The notes beneath the pieces are model-generated. The model was not told the origin of the DNA. It made no database searches and saw only the letters and a list, made by a program, of their open reading frames with translations. The translations under genes and the position numbers were made by a program. From positions 1-26,956 of the forward strand of contig CAZJNX010000034.1 in the NCBI GenBank assembly GCA_964547415.1: 26,956 bases of DNA. The letters run 5' to 3'. Below, piece after piece: positions 20,561 through 26,956 of the stretch; position 1 is the first letter of the stretch; every line of letters starts with the position of its first letter. Source of the stretch: CAZJNX01 sp964547415 (GTDB lineage: Bacteria > Pseudomonadota > Alphaproteobacteria > Rhizobiales > Amorphaceae).

Positions 20561-23256
20561 CCATCGTCCGGCCCCGCGCCACCTACCGCCTGCAGTTCCG
20601 CGAGGGCATGACCTTCGAGCGGGCGGAAGGCCTCGTCCCCTACCTCGCGCACCTCGGGGTCAGCCACGTCTACGCCTCGCCCATCTTCACCGCCGTCTCC
20701 GGCTCCGCCCACGGCTACGACGTCGCCGACTGCCGGGAGATCGACCCGACGATCGGCGGCCGCGCGGGCTTCGAGGCGTTCCGCAAGGCCCTCGACGGGG
20801 CGGGGATCGGCCTCCTCCTCGACGTGGTGCCGAACCACATGGGCGCGTCCACCGACAACCCGTGGTGGTTCGACGTCCTCGCCTTCGGCCGCGATTCCCC
20901 GTACGCGGACCACTTCGACATCGACTGGTCGGCGGACCGGATCATCCTGCCCACCCTCGGCGAGCCCTACGGCGAGGCGCTGGAGAAGGGTCTCCTCACC
21001 CTCGGCTACGACGCCGCCCGCCGCCACCCGGTGATCCGCTACTTCGACAACGTCTTCCCGCTCGCCCCCGCCTCCCTCGCCGGGCTGTTCGCGGCGATGG
21101 ACGAGCCGTTCCGGTCCGCCGGCGCCACCTTCGCCGCCTCCACGCCCGGGACCATGGAGCGCGGCCGGGCGGCGCTCGCGGCCGTGGCCGGGGAGGACGG
21201 GGTCGCCCTCGACGCGGCCCTGCGCGCGGCCGCGCCCGGTCCCGCCGAAGTGCACCGTCTCCACGAGGCCCAGGTCTATCGCCTCGCCCTGTGGCGCCTC
21301 GGGCGGGAGCGGATGACCTACCGCCGCTTCTTCGAGGTGACGGGGCTCGTCGGCGTCCCGGTGGAGAACGACGCGGTCTACCACGACGTCCACGCCCTCC
21401 TGTTCGAACTGTGCCGGGAAGGGGCGGTCTCGGGCGTCAGGATCGACCACGTGGACGGCCTCGCCGACCCCAAGGGGTATCTGGCGCGCCTGCGCGCGGC
21501 GCTTCCCGAGGGCGCGTGGCTGATCGTGGAAAAGATCCTCGAGCCGCCGGAGGAACTGGGGCCCGACTGGCCGGCGGACGGCACCTCGGGCTACGAGGTG
21601 GTGACCGCCGTCTCCCGCCTCCTCACCGACCACCTCCACGGCGCGGCCCTCGACGCGGCCTACGCGGACTTCCTCGCCGGCCCGGCCGACTACGAGGCCG
21701 AGCTCGCCCGCGCCAAGCGCGAGATCGTGGACTACAACCTCGCCGCCGAGGTGAACCGCCTCGTCGACGCGGCCGAACGGATCGCCGGGGCGGACCTCAC
21801 CACCCGGGACATCGGGCGGGACGCCCTGCGCCGTGCCGTGGTGGAGATGCTGGCGGGCTTTCCGGTCTACCGCACCTACGTCACCCGCCGCGGGGTGGCG
21901 GACGCGGACCGGCGGCTCATCGAGGCGGCCGCCGCCAGCGCCCGCGCGGCCCGCCACCAGGAGGACCCGGCGGCGGTCGACTTCCTCGCCCGCCTCCTCC
22001 TCCTCGACGTGCCGGAGGACGAGCGCGAGGCGGCGGTCCGCTTCGCCTGCCGCTTCCAGCAGACCACCGTCCCGGTGGCGGCGAAGGCGGTGGAGGACAC
22101 CCTCTTCTACCGCTACCACCGGCTCATCGGCCTCAACGAGGTGGGGGGCGATCCGTCCGTCATCGGCGGCACCCTCGCCGCCTTCCACGCCGAGATGGTG
22201 CGCCGGCAGGACACCCAGCCCTTCGGCCTCACCACCACCGCCACCCACGACACCAAGCGCGGCGAGGACGCCCGGGCGCGCCTTTACGCCCTGTCCGAGG
22301 CGCCGTCGGAGTGGTTCGCCGCCGTCTCCCGCTGGTGGACCATCAACGCCGCCGCCCGCGCCGACCTCGCCGATGGCCCCGCGCCGGAGCCCGCGGTGGA
22401 GTGGATGCTCTACCAGGCCCTCTTCGCCGCCTGGCCGCTCGCCGCCGGCTCCTTCGCCCATCCCGACGACCAGGTGGCGGGGCTCGCCGACCGTTTCGCC
22501 GCCTTCGCCCTGAAGGCGATCCGGGAGGCGAAGGAGAGGACGAGCTGGACCGCGCAGCGCGCCGACTACGAGGGGGCGGTGGAGGCCTTCGCCCGCCATC
22601 TCGTCTCGCCGGAGGCGGCCGAGTTCCGCGAGGACTTCCTCGCCACCTGCCGCCCGTTCTTCCGGGCAGGCGCCCTCAACGGCCTCGCCCAGACGCTCCT
22701 GAAGCTCACCATCCCCGGCGTGCCGGACGTGTACCAGGGGACGGAGGGCTGGGAGACGAGCTTCGTCGATCCGGACAACCGCCGCCCGGTCGCCTTCGAG
22801 CGCCTGCCGTCGGTGCTGGAGGACGTGCGCGCCGCCGATCCGGCGGACCTTCTCGCCGACTGGCCGTCGGGGCGGATCAAGCTGCGCGTCCTCTCCGCTG
22901 GCCTCGCCGCGCGCGCGGCCTCGCCGGACCTGTTCGCCGACGGGGCCTACCGGCCCCTCGAGACGACGGGCCGCCACGCCGACCGGGTCGTCGCCTTCGC
23001 CCGCGTCGGCGGGGAGGGGGCGTCCGTCACCGTCGTCCCGCGCCTTTGCTGGCGTCTCCTCGCGGAGGCGGACACGCCCCACGTCCCGGCCGACGCCTGG
23101 GAGGACACGGCGGTGCGCTGGCCGCGGGCCCTCGACGGCCTCGTCTTCCGGGACGGGATCGGCCGGGCGCCGGACCTGTCGGCCGGGGCGGGGGACGAGG
23201 TGCCGCTCGCCCACCTCCTGTCGTCGATGCCGGTGGCGCTGTTCCTCGCCCGCTGA
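20557..23256 (+). CDS. treY: Maltooligosyl trehalose synthase TreY
   Basis: A GH13 glucosyl mutase of 899 residues that turns the reducing-end alpha-1,4 bond of a malto-oligosaccharide into the alpha,alpha-1,1 bond of maltooligosyl-trehalose, the first TreYZ step. Landmarks are the N-terminal RATYRLQFREGMTFERAEGL, VYASPIFTAVSGSAHGYDV and LLLDVVPNHMGASTDNPWW. Asp297 (VRIDHVDGLADPKGYL), Glu325 (LIVEKILEPPEEL) and Asp565 (TTATHDTKRGEDARARL) are the expected catalytic residues. PGVPDVYQGTE lies near the C-terminal domain. It is the last gene of the operon, starting in the malQ stop (ATGA), and converges on the minus-strand giant protein with only 5 bases between the stops. I see no obvious terminator there. 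Confidence 0.96.
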   Translation: MTIVRPRATYRLQFREGMTFERAEGLVPYLAHLGVSHVYASPIFTAVSGSAHGYDVADCREIDPTIGGRAGFEAFRKALDGAGIGLLLDVVPNHMGASTDNPWWFDVLAFGRDSPYADHFDIDWSADRIILPTLGEPYGEALEKGLLTLGYDAARRHPVIRYFDNVFPLAPASLAGLFAAMDEPFRSAGATFAASTPGTMERGRAALAAVAGEDGVALDAALRAAAPGPAEVHRLHEAQVYRLALWRLGRERMTYRRFFEVTGLVGVPVENDAVYHDVHALLFELCREGAVSGVRIDHVDGLADPKGYLARLRAALPEGAWLIVEKILEPPEELGPDWPADGTSGYEVVTAVSRLLTDHLHGAALDAAYADFLAGPADYEAELARAKREIVDYNLAAEVNRLVDAAERIAGADLTTRDIGRDALRRAVVEMLAGFPVYRTYVTRRGVADADRRLIEAAAASARAARHQEDPAAVDFLARLLLLDVPEDEREAAVRFACRFQQTTVPVAAKAVEDTLFYRYHRLIGLNEVGGDPSVIGGTLAAFHAEMVRRQDTQPFGLTTTATHDTKRGEDARARLYALSEAPSEWFAAVSRWWTINAAARADLADGPAPEPAVEWMLYQALFAAWPLAAGSFAHPDDQVAGLADRFAAFALKAIREAKERTSWTAQRADYEGAVEAFARHLVSPEAAEFREDFLATCRPFFRAGALNGLAQTLLKLTIPGVPDVYQGTEGWETSFVDPDNRRPVAFERLPSVLEDVRAADPADLLADWPSGRIKLRVLSAGLAARAASPDLFADGAYRPLETTGRHADRVVAFARVGGEGASVTVVPRLCWRLLAEADTPHVPADAWEDTAVRWPRALDGLVFRDGIGRAPDLSAGAGDEVPLAHLLSSMPVALFLAR

Positions 23257-23261
23257 GCCGG

Positions 23262-26200
23262 TCAGATCACGGCGATGTCCGCGTCGATGGCGAGCGCGGC
23301 GACGATCTCGTCCCCGAGCCGCGCCACCCACAGGTCGTGGTCGCCGCCCGCCGCGCCGGACAGGTCGACGCCCTGCTCGGTCCGTTCCCAGCCGTAGTTT
23401 CCTCTGGCGTCGAGTTCGAGCGTATTGTCCGGGCCGCCGTCGATCACGAAGCGGCGGGGGACGTCGAAGGCCGAAAAGTCCCCGTGGGGCGTCCCGGAGA
23501 GGGCGAGGACGTCCGTGACGCCGAGGACGAGGGTCCCCGGATCCGCCAGCCGGATCGCCTCGATGTCGCGGAGGACCTCGTCGCCGAGGCTCGTGAGGTC
23601 GACCGTGCCGATCGTTCCCGTCGCCTCCGGGCCGACGAGGACCAGCGTGTCCGTGCCCGTCCCGCCGTCCACGTCCACGCGGTTGCCGGCGAGCACCCGG
23701 ATCTCGTCGTCGCCGGCCCCGCCCCGCACCACCTGGTCGGGACCCTCGCCGGACGGGGCGGAGACGACGGCGTCCTCGAGCGACAGGACGTCGTCGCCGC
23801 TCGTGCCCACCAGCCGGCCTGCGTCGATCGCCTGCGGGGCGTCCGGTCCGAAGCCACTGCCGCCGCGGATCACGAAGGCCTTGTCCACGTCCGGCGCGCC
23901 GATGACGACGTCGTCGAACCCGTCCCTGTCCACGTCGCCCGCCCCGTCGACGGCACCTCCGATGGGCGAGCCGGTCTCGCCCGCGATGATGACGCCGTCC
24001 TCGAGGGAAAGGCCGCTGTCGAGACTGGGCCAGGGGCCGGTCGCCCCGCCGAAGACGACGTAGGCCCTGCCGCCGTCGCCGGCCCCCGGCGCGCCGATGA
24101 TCACGTCGTCGAACCCGTCGCCGTTCACGTCGCCGGCCCCCGCGACGCTGGCGCCGAAACGCTCGCCGTCGGCCGCACCCGCGATCCGGAAGCCCGCGGC
24201 CGGATCGATGGCGGCGAGATCGATCGACTGAAAATCGTTGCTCCCGTCGCCGGGGCGACCGAAGACGACGAACGCCTCGCCCCGCGTCTGCCCGTTCTCG
24301 GTCTCGGAGATGCCGATGACGACGTCGTCGAAGCCGTCGGCGTTCACGTCGCCCGCCCCGTCGACGGCGACAGCGGTCATGCCGTCGAACCGCATGACCT
24401 GGCCGAAGACGGGGCGCAGGTTGAAGACGACGTCGACCCTGTCGGCCTCGGCGTCTCCCCAGACGATCTCGCCGATCCCGTCCCCGTTGAAGTCGCCGGC
24501 GTCCGCCACGGGGATGTCGTCGCCCGTGGGAACCGGGTCGTTGAACGTCCCCGCCGCCCGGGGTTCGTCATCTGCCCTGCCCGGCAGCACCTGGACGCGG
24601 GCGGCGGTCGAAACGGCGACGTCCTCGATGCCGCCCCGGTCGAAGAAATCGCCCACGGCGGCCACGTGGGTGCCGAGGCCGTCCCCCACCGGCCTCTGGT
24701 TGTCGCCCGAGCCGATCCGAAGGCCGTCGATCCGGAAACCTGCCCCGTCCAGCGGGTCCGAAAGGTCGAACGCCCCGGGCCGCCCGGATCCGGCAAAGCC
24801 GTAAAGGCCGAAGAGCGCCCCGTCGCCGCCGTCCGTGATCACGACGCCCGGGGCGCCGAGGACGGCGTCGTCCCGTCCGTCGCCGTCGATGTCTTTGCCG
24901 CCCGAGACGGAGGCGCCCGCGCGGGCGCCCGCCTCCGGCCCCGCCAGGGCGATGCCCCCGTCGAACGCCCCGGACGGCGGCAACTGGATCGACCGCGGCT
25001 CGGGACCCTCGCCGGTCCCGGCGCCGTACACGATCCACGCCGCGCCCGCGTCGGTTCGGTTGGTCCCGTCGGTGCCGGGACCACCGACGATGACGTCGGC
25101 GAGCCCGTCCCCGTCCACGTCGCCGGTGCCCGAGACGGAGAAACCGGCAGCGCTCCCGGCCGGCCCCTCGAGGACGAAGCCATCCGCGGCGGTCATCGAG
25201 CCGATCCTGATCGCCGTCTCGCTGACGATCTCGAAGGCGAACGCGTCGGATCTGAGGATCTGGCCGTCGTTGCTCGCTTCGGCCACCACCGTGTAGCGAC
25301 CCGGGGCGAGTTCGCCGGTGAACGGCAAGGTCGCTTCCCAGGTCGGCAGATCCTGCTCGAAATCGAGACCGTAGGTGACCGCCTCCCCGCCGTCCGGCTC
25401 GAGGATCAGCCGCAAGTCGTCGGAGCTGGCCGCGTCCACCGTGCCGAAGAACGTCGGCGTGCGGTCCGCCTTGCGGCCGTCGCCGCGATTGCCGGTATCG
25501 ACGGTGAAGCCCTCGATCGTCGGAGCGTCGAGGACCGGGGTCACCGCCACCTCGAGGGGCAGGTCGAACGTCTCCGTCGCCGTGCCGCCGTCGTCGGGAT
25601 CGGTGTCCGTCACCTCCGTGCGCATGGTGACGCCGAAGCTGCCGAAGAAGTCCGCCGGCGGGGTGATCGTGAACGGGCCGGCCGCGGACGGCGCGACCGC
25701 GATCACGTCGTCCGGCCGGTCGGCGATCTCCTCCATCCTGGAATCGTCGGTAACCTGCCAGGCGACGACCGCTCCTTCCGGGACACCGACGAGCGCCGTC
25801 ACGCGCACCGTCTCTGACGCCGCTCCCGGGATGGGGGGCGGCAGGTCGATGGCGGTGTCCTCCGCGCCGGTGACGGTCATGGTCCCGATGGTGGGCCGGT
25901 CCGGCACGGGTTCCACCGTGACCGTGACGGACGCCGTCGTCCCGGCCGTGGTGCGGCCCGTGGCGGCGTCGCTCGCCTCGGCCGTCAGCGTCACCGTGAC
26001 GTCCGCCGAGGAGTCCGGCGGCGGCGTCAGAGCGAGGCCACCGAGGTCCCAGTCCGTGACATCGACATCGACCAGATCGCCGGGAGCGACCGTTTCCGTC
26101 TCGGTGCCGTCGGTCAGCACGGTGCCCGCCGGCAGGCCGCTGACGCGGACGCTGGCGGGCAGGATGCCGTCCGAGGCGTCGAAGACGTCCACCGTCGCGC

Positions 26201-26956
26201 TTAGGGTTATCGTCATGTCCTCCTGTACGATGAAATCCTGCGGCAAGGTTATGACGGGCGGATCGGCCACGGGCTGCACGTCGATCGTGACGGCGGCGAC
26301 GGCCCTGTCGCCGTTGCCGTCGTCCACCGTGTAGGTGAAGCCGTCATCGCCGTTGAAGTTCGGCGCGGGCGCGTAGGAAAGACCCGGCCGCCCGGCGCCG
26401 AACGCGTCCTCCACCACCGAGACCGAGCCCGTCGCCCCGTCGACCGAGACGATCTCGAGGGGGTCGCCGTCGACGTCCCCGTCGTTCGCGAGGACGTCGA
26501 TCAGGACGGGCGGGTCGTCCTCGTCCACCGTCGCCGTGTCGTCCACGGCGAACGGCCGGTCGTTCACCGGCCTGACGCGGACGGCGGCGGTGCCGGTCGC
26601 CTCGCCGCCGGCCTCGTCGGCGACCACGTAGGTGAAGGTCGCGAGGCCGTCGAAGTCCCGGTCGGGGCGGAAGACCACGGCACCGTCGGCGGCGAGGGAC
26701 ACCCGCCCGTTCGACGCGGCCTCCACCGAGACGAGGGCGAGGGGGTCCCCGTCCACGTCCCGGTCGTTGGAAAGGAGGTCGGACGGGTCGATCACGAGGC
26801 GCCGGTCCTCGCGCGTCGACAGGAGGTCGAGGTTCGGGACCGGGGCGTTGTTGCGCCCGTCGAGGAAGACGACGTGGTCGGCGAAGCGGATCTTCTCCAC
26901 GTCGACGAGCACGTCCCGGCCCTCCGCGCCGAGCCACGCCGTCCGGTCGCGCACCA
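23262..26956 (-). CDS. Partial giant surface/secreted protein: cadherin-like repeats, FG-GAP propeller, RTX-like tail
   Basis: At least 1230 residues, open at the right edge, so the N-terminus lies outside. Residue numbers count from 26954. Residues 1-36 (DVLVDVEKIRFADHVVFLDG) look like the end of an RTX or VCBS segment. About 37-240 are two tandem-95/cadherin-like domains, with DRDVDGDPLALVSVEAASNG and VLANDGDVDGDPLEIVSVDG. About 240-480 hold two further beta domains, then an Ig-like domain to about 585. About 585-1035 contain seven FG-GAP units, and the tail from about 1050 (GTSGDDVLSL, GGAGDDEIRV) is a sparse RTX-like region ending at 23265. No Cys is seen in the repeats. This design is usual for large type I secreted or surface proteins used in adhesion or biofilm, but ligand and role are unknown. 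No secretion genes are visible here. Confidence 0.85.
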   Translation of the reverse strand, partial: VRDRTAWLGAEGRDVLVDVEKIRFADHVVFLDGRNNAPVPNLDLLSTREDRRLVIDPSDLLSNDRDVDGDPLALVSVEAASNGRVSLAADGAVVFRPDRDFDGLATFTYVVADEAGGEATGTAAVRVRPVNDRPFAVDDTATVDEDDPPVLIDVLANDGDVDGDPLEIVSVDGATGSVSVVEDAFGAGRPGLSYAPAPNFNGDDGFTYTVDDGNGDRAVAAVTIDVQPVADPPVITLPQDFIVQEDMTITLSATVDVFDASDGILPASVRVSGLPAGTVLTDGTETETVAPGDLVDVDVTDWDLGGLALTPPPDSSADVTVTLTAEASDAATGRTTAGTTASVTVTVEPVPDRPTIGTMTVTGAEDTAIDLPPPIPGAASETVRVTALVGVPEGAVVAWQVTDDSRMEEIADRPDDVIAVAPSAAGPFTITPPADFFGSFGVTMRTEVTDTDPDDGGTATETFDLPLEVAVTPVLDAPTIEGFTVDTGNRGDGRKADRTPTFFGTVDAASSDDLRLILEPDGGEAVTYGLDFEQDLPTWEATLPFTGELAPGRYTVVAEASNDGQILRSDAFAFEIVSETAIRIGSMTAADGFVLEGPAGSAAGFSVSGTGDVDGDGLADVIVGGPGTDGTNRTDAGAAWIVYGAGTGEGPEPRSIQLPPSGAFDGGIALAGPEAGARAGASVSGGKDIDGDGRDDAVLGAPGVVITDGGDGALFGLYGFAGSGRPGAFDLSDPLDGAGFRIDGLRIGSGDNQRPVGDGLGTHVAAVGDFFDRGGIEDVAVSTAARVQVLPGRADDEPRAAGTFNDPVPTGDDIPVADAGDFNGDGIGEIVWGDAEADRVDVVFNLRPVFGQVMRFDGMTAVAVDGAGDVNADGFDDVVIGISETENGQTRGEAFVVFGRPGDGSNDFQSIDLAAIDPAAGFRIAGAADGERFGASVAGAGDVNGDGFDDVIIGAPGAGDGGRAYVVFGGATGPWPSLDSGLSLEDGVIIAGETGSPIGGAVDGAGDVDRDGFDDVVIGAPDVDKAFVIRGGSGFGPDAPQAIDAGRLVGTSGDDVLSLEDAVVSAPSGEGPDQVVRGGAGDDEIRVLAGNRVDVDGGTGTDTLVLVGPEATGTIGTVDLTSLGDEVLRDIEAIRLADPGTLVLGVTDVLALSGTPHGDFSAFDVPRRFVIDGGPDNTLELDARGNYGWERTEQGVDLSGAAGGDHDLWVARLGDEIVAALAIDADIAVI
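23861..25207 (-). repeat. Seven FG-GAP (integrin-alpha-like) propeller repeats
   Basis: Seven consecutive units of about 45-70 residues lie inside the giant minus-strand protein. The calcium-loop cores, in order, are DVDGDGLADVIVGGPG, DIDGDGRDDAVLGAPG, a degenerate DFFDRGGIEDVAV, DFNGDGIGEIVWG, DVNADGFDDVVIG, DVNGDGFDDVIIGAPG and DVDRDGFDDVVIGAPD. Most units also have a GxSVSG-type strand before the loop and a WIVYG/YVVFG-type strand after it. Seven is the number of blades in an integrin-alpha propeller, so this region probably folds as one closed beta-propeller. Confidence 0.8.

Noticed and set aside
23251..23264. CTGA/TCAG symmetry between the treY stop and the giant-protein stop as a terminator
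   Set aside because: Only four base pairs with no T tract; it follows from two facing TGA stops and is too weak to call.
20862..25817. 1651-codon plus-strand open frame across treY and the giant protein
   Set aside because: It is out of frame with treY and antisense to the FG-GAP repeats; the repeated VDVHVARP-like pieces are the reverse reading of the calcium loops.

Overview
This is a very GC-rich window with tightly packed genes. The gene families suggest an alphaproteobacterium, probably of the rhizobial/Hyphomicrobiales type: a GlnT-type (type III) glutamine synthetase, a D-3-hydroxybutyrate dehydrogenase, secreted RTX-type proteins and a GlgE/TreS-maltokinase/TreYZ cluster. There is no rRNA, tRNA, insertion sequence, phage gene or CRISPR array, so this placement is an inference from gene content only.

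Left part (1-6853). A tyrosine-phosphatase-like gene (+) converges on a broken remnant of a class III nucleotide cyclase (-). After about 500 bases without a recognisable gene comes glnT (+), then a glycine/aspartate-rich RTX repeat protein (+), and 26 bases later an amidase that resembles plant AMI1 (+). A small two-helix membrane protein (-) faces the amidase end. It diverges from a hydroxybutyrate dehydrogenase (+) across a 138-base region that holds two inverted repeats.

Central part (7088-23256). One uninterrupted seven-gene plus-strand operon covers 16 kb: glgE, treS fused to maltokinase, glgB, glgX, treZ, malQ, treY. Five of the six junctions overlap by 1 or 4 bases and the sixth has a 4-base gap. 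All catalytic acids I checked are present. Together the enzymes form a closed cycle. TreS isomerises trehalose to maltose, the maltokinase part makes maltose 1-phosphate, and GlgE polymerises it. GlgB branches the glucan, while GlgX and MalQ debranch it and adjust chain lengths. TreY and TreZ turn the glucan back into trehalose. No glgA, glgC, glgP or otsA/otsB lies in the window. The 234-base leader holds a candidate EcfG (general stress sigma factor) promoter, which would suit trehalose production under stress.

Right part (23262-26956). A large secreted or surface protein on the minus strand runs off the window edge at its N-terminal side. It has cadherin/tandem-95-like domains, an Ig-like domain, seven FG-GAP blades (a full beta-propeller) and a degenerate RTX-like tail. 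It converges on treY with a 5-base gap.

I found no clearly new defence or mobile system. The points most worth following are the complete trehalose-glucan cycle in one coupled operon with its possible stress promoter, the propeller-bearing giant protein, the cyclase remnant with a one-base frameshift, and the candidate regulatory sites upstream of glnT and between the membrane-protein and dehydrogenase genes.
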